Assembly: GCA_016788865.1 (NCBI GenBank)
Contig: JAEUSB010000096.1
Coordinates: forward strand, 1-39,170
Source of the DNA: Leptospirales bacterium
GTDB lineage: Bacteria > Spirochaetota > Leptospiria > Leptospirales > Leptonemataceae
Direction: 5' to 3'
Length of the DNA stretch: 39,170 nt
Under the pieces are notes generated by a model. The model did not search any database and was not told where the DNA came from. It worked only from the letters and a program-made list of their open reading frames with translations. Within the stretch, counting starts at the first letter, position 1; each line of letters begins with the position of its first letter. Made by a program: the position numbers and the translations under genes. Shown here one piece after another: positions 32,036-39,170 of this stretch.

Positions 32036-34875
32036 TTTTCCGTGGGCTTAGGGTTAGCGCGAATCAGCAATGCCTTCAGTGCTGCTGCCTTTGGATCGTC
32101 TGGGAATATCTCCGTGTATCCGGCGAGAATGGCGGCCGCGCGATCAGGTTTCCCGATCCTATGATAGAGACCTGCAAGCGTAAGTCTGCTAGGCGACTGT
32201 TGCGGTCGCCGGAGCCAGTAGCTCTCGAGCAGATCAATTGCCTGCGATATCGCGCCGGCCTTCTGACAGATACGTGCTGCCACGGGGAAAAAATCGAGAT
32301 CACCGGGTTCCTCGCTAACCAGGCTAAGAGCGATCGGTGCTCCCTCCTTCCAGTTCTTCAATTTAACTTGCTCTTTCAATGCAAGCTTCTTAGGACGCAG
32401 TGCAGTGCGTTCACTCAGGCGGAGAATTGAAATGGATGCAAGCGACAGATCATCAACAATTTCGCCGGTTTGACCGAGTATTGCGCGAATGCGAATCAAG
32501 TCACCGCAAGCACTTTGAACGATACTACAGAAAAGATCATAGTCCTCATTCATTCGCAATTGGCCATTGTCAGCGGGTATCATCAAATCATCGCGACCAT
32601 CCGATCCAAGGATTATACGATCTCCTTGTTTCAATGGAACGGTCTCAATGAATGCCTGGACATCGACTCCCGGTGTGCCCAGTTTATTGAGCGCGTGGGG
32701 ATATTCAAGAAAGACGGCCTGACCCTCTCGCAACAGAACGGGCAAAGGATGCTCTGCGGCTAGATAGTATGCCAACCCGGTCTGCTCATCGATAAGCAAG
32801 AGAACAAGTGACACGAGCATACTTGCATTGAAGCTTCGATACACAGAATCCATTTCCGCGAATGTCTGATTCAGCCATCTTTCTGGAGTGTAGTCTGAAA
32901 TGGCTGCGCCACTTTTTGTGCGATTTAGGATTGCGTGAAGCAAACTGCCCAGAACCAGGATCCCGCCACCACCCTGTATGGACTTACCCATGGCGTCTGC
33001 ATTGAGGACGACAGTATACGTTTTTCCGCGAAGCATAATGCGATCGGAAATGTTCATGTCTCCGCCGATTTCGGCTTTCCATTTTTTGAATTCAAACTTC
33101 TTCTTCTGTTCCACTAGAAAGTCCACTGCAATGTTTTCGCTTACTCCTCCGTTGCGAGCCAGGGGATCGATCAACATGGAAGTAAGAAAATAATCCCCAT
33201 CCTGGTTTCTCTTGAGCTCGTCAAGATTGTCATAAGCCCTTTGCAATTCCCTGGTCCTATCCTTAACTTTGGTTTCAAGAGTCTCGGCATAGTCCTTCAA
33301 TCGGGCCTGAGCATCCCGAATTGACTTTACCATCTCATTGAAGGCACGAGCCAGGAATCCAATTTCATCCTGAATCTGCACCGGAACCTCGTGGCTCATG
33401 TCACCATGTTCCACTCTGGCCACTCCGGTCAAAAGGAGATTCAAGGGCGCGATCAGATTGACTCGGAATAGGAGCGGAAAAACACTAAGAATCAGGATCG
33501 TAACAACAAAAACGATCACTACATTCTCCGTTACGGTCTGATGCATCGCAGAACGGTATTCGCTATAGAAGAATCCGAATTCGTAGAGGCCCTGCTTTCC
33601 CGGGTAAACGTAGTACAGGTAGTGGACTCCTCCTGCCGTTCTATACAAACGCCGCTCCACGTCTATATTCTGCTGATCGAGCTCGTTGGAAGCCATTGTG
33701 CGTGCAACGTCGTCGGTAGTCCTCTTCTCCCTTTTCAATTGATTGGCCCTGCGTAGCAGGTCGTAGTCGCGCGTCTCGGCATCTGAATCCGCCATCGCAG
33801 ACGGCGAGGGGTTCGCAGATCTTTCAAATAGTATACGATAATCCTGCGAAAATCTTGAGTTACCAGGACGAAATGCAACATATTGTAACTGATCAGGCAC
33901 CTGGGTCAGCATCGCATCCTTATTCTCACTCATGGCCTTTGCCAGACCGGGAAGAGGGCCCTTGTGCTCAGCATCGAAGGATGTCTCTGCCCTCTGGTTG
34001 GCGCGCGACCCAATGAGCCCGGTTACCACGAGCAATGTTACAAGGGAGATTGCGACTAGGCGAATCATCAAGGAAGTACTTTCGCGCGAGTGATTGATGT
34101 AGACCATTCCGTACCAGAAATACACGAAGAGAAGTCCAGTGTTCAAGAGCAATGATACCACTTCTTTCGAAACGAAAGACGTCAGAAACCCCACGAGCAC
34201 GACAATATTGATTGCGAGTTCAGCAAGAACCAGGAAGAAAAACGAACGCACAGCTTTTGCCTGAGCGGAGCCAGGCTTAAAGATTTTGGTAATTGGAACA
34301 ACAGGACTCAGGAGCAGACGCAGGGGGATTCTAAGCCATGCCGTTACTCCTTTGAACTCATACCATCTGGGCGAAGGGATAAGATGATTGATATGTCTGA
34401 GCTGAACTATGGCAACCCAGACGAACATGATCATGCTGGCCGAAGGAACGTATGTCGACGCGTATCGGGAAGCGAGAATATGCTGATCGAAGATGAGTCT
34501 GTAGCCTGCGGCCTCAGCCGATAGCGTGTATTCAACGGTGGCAGCAATGGAAACTGCCATCGTAAGAAAAAATACCACGATGGATTCTCGGCGAAAAATC
34601 AGGACGGGCATTCGATAGGCGAACTGAATTTTGAACACCAACGCCAACGTGATGAAGCATGCAAGGTGAAAGCCGTAGGGTGCTGCTGCATGAATACCTG
34701 AATAACCCAACAAATAGCCTGCATTAAAGACCGTGAGAAAAAGAAAGAATGCACCAAGGTAGCGGGCAACAGTCTGGCGGCGGGAAAGCAAGAAAGAGGC
34801 AAGAATGAACGTGAGGACGGAAGGTGTGAAACGCTCAAAGAAGTTAGCGCTCAGTTGCAAGAAGTCCAGATGCAT
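32032..34875 (-). CDS. Membrane PP2C (SpoIIE/RsbU-type) phosphatase with HAMP and TPR-like tail
   Basis: This 947-residue protein has a large membrane part (to about residue 290), a likely extracytoplasmic sensor of about 150 residues closed by a helix near 460 (VVIVFVVTILILSVFPLLF), a HAMP domain (about 470-525), a coiled coil (YAETLETKVKDRTRELQRAYD) and a SpoIIE-type serine phosphatase (about 590-815). Metal-binding acidic residues are seen in EIGGDMN, NADAMGKSIQGGGG, GSDGRDDL and EIVDDLSLASI. A TPR-like tail follows (about 870-947). The DAMGKSIQG signature and overall layout are common in leptospires, where such proteins control anti-sigma-factor antagonists in stress signalling. No partner STAS or kinase gene is adjacent. 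A 7-bp inverted repeat lies just upstream of the ATG. Confidence 0.93.
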   Translation of the reverse strand: MHLDFLQLSANFFERFTPSVLTFILASFLLSRRQTVARYLGAFFLFLTVFNAGYLLGYSGIHAAAPYGFHLACFITLALVFKIQFAYRMPVLIFRRESIVVFFLTMAVSIAATVEYTLSAEAAGYRLIFDQHILASRYASTYVPSASMIMFVWVAIVQLRHINHLIPSPRWYEFKGVTAWLRIPLRLLLSPVVPITKIFKPGSAQAKAVRSFFFLVLAELAINIVVLVGFLTSFVSKEVVSLLLNTGLLFVYFWYGMVYINHSRESTSLMIRLVAISLVTLLVVTGLIGSRANQRAETSFDAEHKGPLPGLAKAMSENKDAMLTQVPDQLQYVAFRPGNSRFSQDYRILFERSANPSPSAMADSDAETRDYDLLRRANQLKREKRTTDDVARTMASNELDQQNIDVERRLYRTAGGVHYLYYVYPGKQGLYEFGFFYSEYRSAMHQTVTENVVIVFVVTILILSVFPLLFRVNLIAPLNLLLTGVARVEHGDMSHEVPVQIQDEIGFLARAFNEMVKSIRDAQARLKDYAETLETKVKDRTRELQRAYDNLDELKRNQDGDYFLTSMLIDPLARNGGVSENIAVDFLVEQKKKFEFKKWKAEIGGDMNISDRIMLRGKTYTVVLNADAMGKSIQGGGGILVLGSLLHAILNRTKSGAAISDYTPERWLNQTFAEMDSVYRSFNASMLVSLVLLLIDEQTGLAYYLAAEHPLPVLLREGQAVFLEYPHALNKLGTPGVDVQAFIETVPLKQGDRIILGSDGRDDLMIPADNGQLRMNEDYDLFCSIVQSACGDLIRIRAILGQTGEIVDDLSLASISILRLSERTALRPKKLALKEQVKLKNWKEGAPIALSLVSEEPGDLDFFPVAARICQKAGAISQAIDLLESYWLRRPQQSPSRLTLAGLYHRIGKPDRAAAILAGYTEIFPDDPKAAALKALLIRANPKPTEN

Positions 34876-34880
34876 TATTT

Positions 34881-34910
34881 GATTGACCTCGTCAAAGACT
34901 CAAGTCAATC
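34881..34910. promoter_or_regulatory. Inverted repeat immediately upstream of the PP2C phosphatase gene
   Basis: GATTGAC (34881-34887) and GTCAATC (34904-34910) form 7-bp arms around 16 bases; the spacer itself has GAC-ctc-GTC and GACT-ca-AGTC symmetry. The right end is 5 bases before the ATG (34875), placing it over the likely promoter. An operator is the simplest reading; no known regulator is implied. Confidence 0.45.
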
Positions 34911-34915
34911 CTTTC

Positions 34916-35272
34916 TTATTGTTTCCCGGACAGACTCTTCAGAACTTCTTTCCAGTCTGGCGCGGGAGTTCTGAGTCCTTCGTTGTAGATTGTTACCGCG
35001 CTCTTTTCCGGCTTTAGGCCAAGCTTCATGTGAATTTCATCCCAGAGTTCTTCGAGGTTACTGTGCGCAGAAGCAGCCCGGAGCTCATAGAGATCATACC
35101 GCGGCCCTTCATCGAGAGCAGCGAAGACAATGAGCCTGGCATCGTGGAGACGGCCATGTGCAATGAGCAGACGCGCAAACTCCACTGCAATCTCAGGTTT
35201 GTCCACTTCCTCGTTTTTGGAAGAGAGTCTTCTCAGGAATTGTTTTTCGTCGTCCCTGGGTCCCGTGATCAT
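34916..35272 (-). CDS. Hypothetical helical protein (tetratricopeptide-like)
   Basis: From the ATG at 35272 the product has 118 residues. It is acidic and helical with repeated A/L patterns (KPEIAVEFARLLIAHGRLHD, ARLIVFAALDEG, DLYELRAASAHSNLEELW) resembling one or two TPR-like helix pairs. No signal peptide. An in-frame ORF reaches 35455 but the extra part is basic and proline-rich, unlike the rest, and overlaps the divergent gene. GGAAGT lies 8-10 bases before the chosen ATG. It lies directly upstream of the phosphatase gene and may be co-transcribed with it, so a binding partner role is possible but unproven. Confidence 0.7.
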   Translation of the reverse strand: MITGPRDDEKQFLRRLSSKNEEVDKPEIAVEFARLLIAHGRLHDARLIVFAALDEGPRYDLYELRAASAHSNLEELWDEIHMKLGLKPEKSAVTIYNEGLRTPAPDWKEVLKSLSGKQ

Positions 35273-35320
35273 GTTTGACTTCCAGGTATGAATTGTACTT
35301 TCTGAAAGGCAATCAAAACC

Positions 35321-36403
35321 ATGCCAAACGCAATGGACTCTGAAACATGGCTGGCGCAGGCCCGGGAATATTTTGCTGCCCAAAACTGGATTGCCGCGTT
35401 GTCTTCCCTGCGCAATGCCCTGCGAATTGATTGCCGCAACCTGACTGCGTGGCATCTGGGAATCGAGACCCTGCTACAACAGAAGCGTCAGTTTGAAGCT
35501 CGCCGTTATGCAAAGCTGCTTTTGCGTTTTGCCCTCCCTCTGGGGAACAAGGACGAACTTGAGTTCGCCCAAATAAATATAGAAGCAATTGATCAGTATT
35601 TTGCAACGGAACACCTGCGTCGTGGCGAGACGGATCTCACCCACCATGCAGCCCGCGGAGATCTCGAGAAGGTGCGGAGTCTACTTGAGAAGGGGGCAGA
35701 TCCAAACGAAAGAAACCGTACAGACTGGACGCCCCTCCATCGTGTCGCGATGTATGGTTCGCCGGAAATGGTTCGCCTTTTAAGATCGTTTGGAGCAAAT
35801 CTGGAGGCGGAAGACAGTCTTCAGGAAACACCGCTGGTCACAGCCTGCAGGTTCGAAAATGCAGCGCTCGTTCCCGTTTTCCTTGAACTGGGCGCGAATG
35901 TGAATCACGTGGCAAAAGAAAAACACACTGCCTTGTTTTATGCAATCAGTAGTATGAAGGATCTCTCGACGGTGCAGGCTTTGATTTCTGCCGGCGCAGA
36001 TCCAAACGAAACATATGCATACGGAGACAATCCGTTTCTGATTGCTGTGAGTGCACAAAAACCGGCGGTCGTAAATTATCTAATGCCGCTCACTAAAGAT
36101 GTTGCTCGGTTGAACAAGCATGGTGTGTGCGCGCTCCATTTTGCCGCGGGCTACAATGATATCGACTTACTGGAAAAATTGATCGCACGGGGCGTAGATG
36201 TGAACTTCACAACACCCTGGGGAGGCTCAGCGCTCATGCAAGCTGCCGCTGACAATTGCGTGGAAGCCGCGCGTTTTCTGCTCGCGCACGGAGCAGATCC
36301 GGCGATTCAGTCGGAGAGCGGCGAAACGGCGGAAATCGTTGCTGAAAGACGTGAGAATCAAGAAATCCTGGAACTACTGAGAAGCCACAGCAATCGCGCC
36401 TAA
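35321..36403 (+). CDS. TPR plus ankyrin-repeat protein
   Basis: A 360-residue soluble protein. Residues 1-75 form a TPR-like helical hairpin (WLAQAREYFAAQNWIAALSS, FEARRYAKLLLRFALPLG), and residues 100-355 form about seven ankyrin repeats, including DWTPLHRVAMYGSPEMVRLL, QETPLVTACRFENAAL, HGVCALHFAAGYNDIDLLEK and GGSALMQAAADNCVEAARFL. It is a protein-binding scaffold with no catalytic region. GAAAGG precedes the ATG. It diverges from the small TPR-like gene with a 48-bp gap. Similar in style to the ankyrin protein at 30896-32035, suggesting a local family of repeat proteins. Targets unknown. Confidence 0.88.
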   Translation: MPNAMDSETWLAQAREYFAAQNWIAALSSLRNALRIDCRNLTAWHLGIETLLQQKRQFEARRYAKLLLRFALPLGNKDELEFAQINIEAIDQYFATEHLRRGETDLTHHAARGDLEKVRSLLEKGADPNERNRTDWTPLHRVAMYGSPEMVRLLRSFGANLEAEDSLQETPLVTACRFENAALVPVFLELGANVNHVAKEKHTALFYAISSMKDLSTVQALISAGADPNETYAYGDNPFLIAVSAQKPAVVNYLMPLTKDVARLNKHGVCALHFAAGYNDIDLLEKLIARGVDVNFTTPWGGSALMQAAADNCVEAARFLLAHGADPAIQSESGETAEIVAERRENQEILELLRSHSNRA

Positions 36404-36460
36404 TATCCTGCAGCGAAGACGCCTCACAATCTGAGGGATTCTGCGCCACATCAAACAAAA

Positions 36461-37144
36461 CTAAAAACCTTTTTGCAATCTCTCTTTAAGAAGTTCGGCT
36501 GCCTTTGCAAATCCCAAACGATCCTGGTCGTCCGCCTGTTCGCGACCCGGCGTCCCGCAGACTAGCCCAAACAATTCTTTGTGCCGGGGGAGTTCTTCGA
36601 CCTCGCCGAGAGCCTGGAGCAAGGTGTCCGCAGCATGATATCGAACCAGGTAGTCTTCATCTACGACTGCGTCAAGGATGGCTTCTGTCATTTCCGGGGT
36701 AAGCAATTCGGCGATGGGGCGGTTTCCGCGGTCCTTTAGCAGTATCTTTAGTTGAACCAGGCTATCTATTCTGTAGCTCCATGCCAGCCGATTGTTGGAG
36801 ATTACAGACCGCAGGTGCGCGAGAGCATCATCGTTCTTTCCAAACGCAAGCAGGTTTCCTGAAATTTCCGTTCTACGAGAGGTGCCGCGCATTGCATCGT
36901 TCAACGCTGCTTTGCACTCTTCAGTTGCGAGGAGTTCTGCCGCGCGTCCCAGGTATGGATCATACTTCACCCTGATCCGCTCCGCCACGATCTTAGATGC
37001 CTGAACTTTTTCTTCTGGAGTCAGCCGAGCGAAAGCGTAGTCAACCTCAAAGAGAGTTGGACCATCGTGCCATTCCATATAGCCATTTCGCTCTTCGTCG
37101 AAGACGCTAATCAAATCTTTCAATGACACGGGCAGATTTTGCAA
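36461..37144 (-). CDS. Hypothetical helical protein with HEAT-like region
   Basis: 227 residues, soluble and helical, no signal peptide. A pattern similar to HEAT repeats is visible in the second half: DALAHLRSVI, DSLVQLKILLKDRGNRPIAE and DEDYLVRYHAADTLLQALGE, the last with the typical DxxxxVRxxAaxxL form. The start is uncertain: the frame opens at a TTG (37144) without a ribosome site, and in-frame ATGs occur only at about residue 23. It lies between the ankyrin gene (convergent, 57 bp) and the divergent reductase gene. No function can be assigned. Confidence 0.7.
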   Translation of the reverse strand: MQNLPVSLKDLISVFDEERNGYMEWHDGPTLFEVDYAFARLTPEEKVQASKIVAERIRVKYDPYLGRAAELLATEECKAALNDAMRGTSRRTEISGNLLAFGKNDDALAHLRSVISNNRLAWSYRIDSLVQLKILLKDRGNRPIAELLTPEMTEAILDAVVDEDYLVRYHAADTLLQALGEVEELPRHKELFGLVCGTPGREQADDQDRLGFAKAAELLKERLQKGF

Positions 37145-37208
37145 GCAACGATGGATTGGGCAACTCTCTTTGGCTGGACACTTCTAACGTTAAGGGCGAA
37201 TCCAGGCT

Positions 37209-38246
37209 ATGGCTAAATTTGAAATTCCATCCCGCATGCGCGCACTCGAACTCAGTGCGCACGGAAATACAGTGAAAGATGCTTGTAAAAACTTGAAAGT
37301 AGTCGCCAGGGATGTTCCCAGGCCCGCAAAGGGGCAGGTGCTCATTCGGGTGGAGGCAACTCCCTGCAATCCATCCGATCTTTCATATCTCCAGGGAACC
37401 TATTCAGTAAATCGCCCGTTACCCACTGTTCCGGGCTTTGAGGCATCGGGGGTTGTCGTGAAATCGGGAGGCGGGCTCGTAGCGTCCTGGCTGGCAGGAA
37501 AGCGTGTAACGTGTGCCGGCCAGAGCCCGGGTGATGGAACATGGGCTGAATATTTCCTGGCGGATGCCATGGGTTGCCTTCCCCTGCGAAAGGGCGTCGA
37601 TTTCGAACAGGGATCAGCGCTGGTTGTCAATCCGCTGACTGCGTTTGCTCTGCTGGAACGCGCGCAGGATTTTGGCAGCAAGGCAGTAGTCCAGGATGCA
37701 GCTGCAAGTCAATTGGGTCGCATGATTCTTGCGCTGGCCAATGAGCGGGGCATTCCCATTGTCAATATCGTGCGCAGAAGTGAACAGGCGCAAATGCTGA
37801 AACAAGCGGGTGCGGCGTACGTGTTGGATTCAAGCGACAACGATTTTGATCAACAGCTCGCAAAGCTGGCTGTGGACCTGAACGCCACCACAGCATTTGA
37901 TTGCATTGGAGGTAATATGTCCGCGCGGTTGCTTGAAGCGTTGCCACCCCGGTCTCAGGTGATCGTGTATGGTGGAATGTCCGGTGAAGATCCAATTGCA
38001 AAAAGCCGGGACCTGGTTTTTTTTCGCAAGAACCTGACGGGCTTTCATCTGGCTAAACATGTCGAAGAGCGGGGCGTCCTCTGGGTGCTTAAGACAATTC
38101 GTCAAGTTCAGAAGCGTGTTGAAACGAAAATTCTTCATACCGACTTTACGGCGAGGCTCTCGCTTGCGGATGCCGCAGCGGGGATCGCTATGTATTCAGA
38201 AAATATGAGTCAGGGGAAGCCATTGCTTTTGCCAGGAAAGCCTTGA
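37209..38246 (+). CDS. Zinc-independent medium-chain dehydrogenase/reductase (quinone/enoyl reductase type)
   Basis: A 345-residue MDR-superfamily oxidoreductase. The N-terminal catalytic fold has VLIRVEATPCNPSDLSYLQG and PTVPGFEASGVVVKSGGG; the NAD(P)-binding fold has VVQDAAASQLGRMILALA, where AAASQLG replaces the usual GxGxxG, followed by GAAYVLDSS. Cys and Glu/His ligands for structural or catalytic zinc are absent, which points to the quinone oxidoreductase or trans-2-enoyl-CoA reductase side of the family. The substrate is unknown. ATG at 37209 chosen; Met10 is an alternative start. Confidence 0.88.
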   Translation: MAKFEIPSRMRALELSAHGNTVKDACKNLKVVARDVPRPAKGQVLIRVEATPCNPSDLSYLQGTYSVNRPLPTVPGFEASGVVVKSGGGLVASWLAGKRVTCAGQSPGDGTWAEYFLADAMGCLPLRKGVDFEQGSALVVNPLTAFALLERAQDFGSKAVVQDAAASQLGRMILALANERGIPIVNIVRRSEQAQMLKQAGAAYVLDSSDNDFDQQLAKLAVDLNATTAFDCIGGNMSARLLEALPPRSQVIVYGGMSGEDPIAKSRDLVFFRKNLTGFHLAKHVEERGVLWVLKTIRQVQKRVETKILHTDFTARLSLADAAAGIAMYSENMSQGKPLLLPGKP

Positions 38247-38291
38247 ATCATCACTTGACGGCGTTGGTGGCGTCGGGCTTGTAAATTTGGA

Positions 38292-38462
38292 ATGAGTAAT
38301 AACAATCATGAAGACGAATTACGGCGACGCGTCCAGCGCAGCGAATGGCGTTCCTGGGCGGCTTTAATCCTGTCGATGTTTGCCGTCGTTGTCAGCCTCT
38401 ACGTCTACTATGAGAGCGGTGAAGTCGAACCGAGAAAGCAGGGATACCAGGACGCTGAATAG
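38292..38462 (+). CDS. Small single-TM protein (56 residues)
   Basis: A short ORF encodes a charged N-terminus (MSNNNHEDELRRRVQRSEWR), one hydrophobic helix of about 20 residues (SWAALILSMFAVVVSLYVYY) and an acidic/basic end (ESGEVEPRKQGYQDAE). The positive residues before the helix suggest N-in, C-out orientation. GGA precedes the ATG. It follows the reductase gene by 45 bp on the same strand. Real small membrane protein is likely from composition; no family recognised. Confidence 0.6.
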   Translation: MSNNNHEDELRRRVQRSEWRSWAALILSMFAVVVSLYVYYESGEVEPRKQGYQDAE

Positions 38463-38758
38463 GCGAGGTAACTACATGGCCATGTCTGTGCGATTTGTAA
38501 TATCCATCCTTCCCGATCCCGGTTGCATTGCTGCATGAGACGAGCCCTTCGAATAACTCTGGGATACTGGTGCTTCTTCCGCTGAAAGGCTCTGTCGCCA
38601 CAATGGGGCTATCAGACGTCGCATAGCGAGGGGTAAGTGCTACCTATTGGTTCACAAGCACCACACAGCGACGAGATCCCGGTAGCCGGTGCCGGGTATT
38701 CAAGCCAGTTTTCGAAAGTTGTTGCATCGGAGGATCATTTCTCCAGCGTTCACGCCAA
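38463..38758. other. Non-coding or unassigned gap
   Basis: About 296 bp between the small TM protein gene and the lipoprotein gene. No convincing coding frame, repeat, terminator or RNA hairpin was seen; weak CCCGG...CCGGG symmetry occurs near 38680 without a T-run. Likely holds the promoter of the lipoprotein gene. Confidence 0.3.
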
Positions 38759-39170
38759 ATGCAAGTTAAGCCATACCTGGCAATATGGTTGTTGCCCCTG
38801 CAGCTAGGATGCATTGGGTTGCTGGGCAGCCGGGGTGACTCCTCCTCGCCGGACACGAGTTCTCTGGGCTTGTTGATAGGGCTGAACATGGTTCCCGCCT
38901 CCTCCTCACAGGATTCACTCTATCTTGAAGTGAATGGGAATCGGGTCAGTTCGGGTAGCACGCAGAACTTTGGTTCGCTTCAAGCATTCCTGTTTAGCGG
39001 TACAACAATCTATACACTCCGCAATCCCACCCGGCAGGATATTAGCTTTTCTGGTGCGGACCTGGCTTTAACGGGTGATGATCTAGATTTTTTCTTCTGG
39101 ATGCCCGCACCTTTCACAAGCATTCCTGCAGGTAGTGCAAGGCAATTTCGCGGCCAGTTTCGTCCACAAT
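38759..39170 (+). CDS. Lipoprotein with choice-of-anchor-D-like domain, 3' end outside window
   Basis: An open frame from the ATG at 38759 runs off the right edge (137 residues visible). It begins MQVKPYLAIWLLPLQLGC, a signal peptide whose LQLGC is a loose spirochaete-type lipobox (Cys18). A Ser/Asp/Gly linker follows, then a beta-rich domain with DSLYLEVNGNRVSSGSTQNF, TTIYTLRNPTRQDISFSG and MPAPFTSIPAGSARQFRG. The EVNG-RVSSGSTQNFG pattern resembles choice-of-anchor D repeats in leptospiral surface proteins. Lipidated anchoring at the outer surface is likely; function unknown. Confidence 0.7.
   Translation, partial: MQVKPYLAIWLLPLQLGCIGLLGSRGDSSSPDTSSLGLLIGLNMVPASSSQDSLYLEVNGNRVSSGSTQNFGSLQAFLFSGTTIYTLRNPTRQDISFSGADLALTGDDLDFFFWMPAPFTSIPAGSARQFRGQFRPQ

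Noticed and set aside
35273..35455. N-terminal extension of the TPR-like protein at 34916-35272
   Set aside because: Composition changes abruptly and it would overlap the divergent ankyrin gene.
38660..38700. Terminator or RNA hairpin in the gap before the lipoprotein gene
   Set aside because: The CCCGG/CCGGG symmetry is short and no T-run follows.
1..39170. CRISPR arrays, tRNA or rRNA genes, prophage or insertion sequences
   Set aside because: No regular spaced direct repeats, clover-leaf or rRNA-like tracts, or transposase/integrase frames were recognised.

Overview
The window looks like chromosome of a leptospiral spirochaete (order Leptospirales, perhaps Leptonema- or Turneriella-like rather than Leptospira proper, because base composition is near 50% G+C). 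This rests on protein style: a multi-TM/HAMP/PP2C phosphatase with the DAMGKSIQG signature common in leptospires (32032-34875), lipoproteins with loose lipoboxes, a beta-propeller lipoprotein, a choice-of-anchor-D-like lipoprotein at the right edge, and a spirochaete/plant-type phosphofructokinase. No rRNA, tRNA, CRISPR, phage or insertion sequence was seen.

Layout. 1-473: 3' end of a LytS-type histidine kinase, running into a convergent gamma-glutamyltranspeptidase (450-2354). 2500-10031: a secreted propeller-like protein, a giant aromatic-rich repeat protein of about 1,805 residues with no recognised family, and an arylamine N-acetyltransferase. 10132-13524: a propeller lipoprotein, an alpha/beta hydrolase, and an ArsR-type regulator next to a membrane fatty-acid-hydroxylase-like enzyme; these last two share a near-identical 22-bp operator-like palindrome. 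13599-16591: a compact arsenic operon read leftward, arsR-arsC-acr3-arsM, giving sensing, arsenate reduction, arsenite export and arsenite methylation.

16647-28256 is a signalling, ion and energy region. It holds a cyclic-nucleotide-gated K+ channel downstream of a cytidylate-kinase-like gene, a P2C (Na+/K+-ATPase-like) P-type ATPase with an N-terminal domain resembling PTS EIIA type 2, an acyl-CoA synthetase lacking its C-terminal subdomain, an ATP-type phosphofructokinase, an ATP-specific class III adenylate cyclase, an Mpo1-like protein and a six-TM histidine kinase. The cyclase and the channel could form a cAMP-K+ circuit.

28271-37144 is more accessory: a TPM-domain protein with a poly-serine tail, a frameshifted gene remnant, small unknown proteins, two ankyrin-repeat proteins, the PP2C phosphatase, and a HEAT-like protein. 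37209-39170 carries a medium-chain reductase, a 56-residue membrane protein, and the start of a lipoprotein cut by the window edge.

The strongest leads are the EIIA-like/P2C ATPase fusion, the giant repeat protein, the twin ArsR operators with one start codon inside the operator, and the truncated acyl-CoA synthetase overlapping phosphofructokinase.
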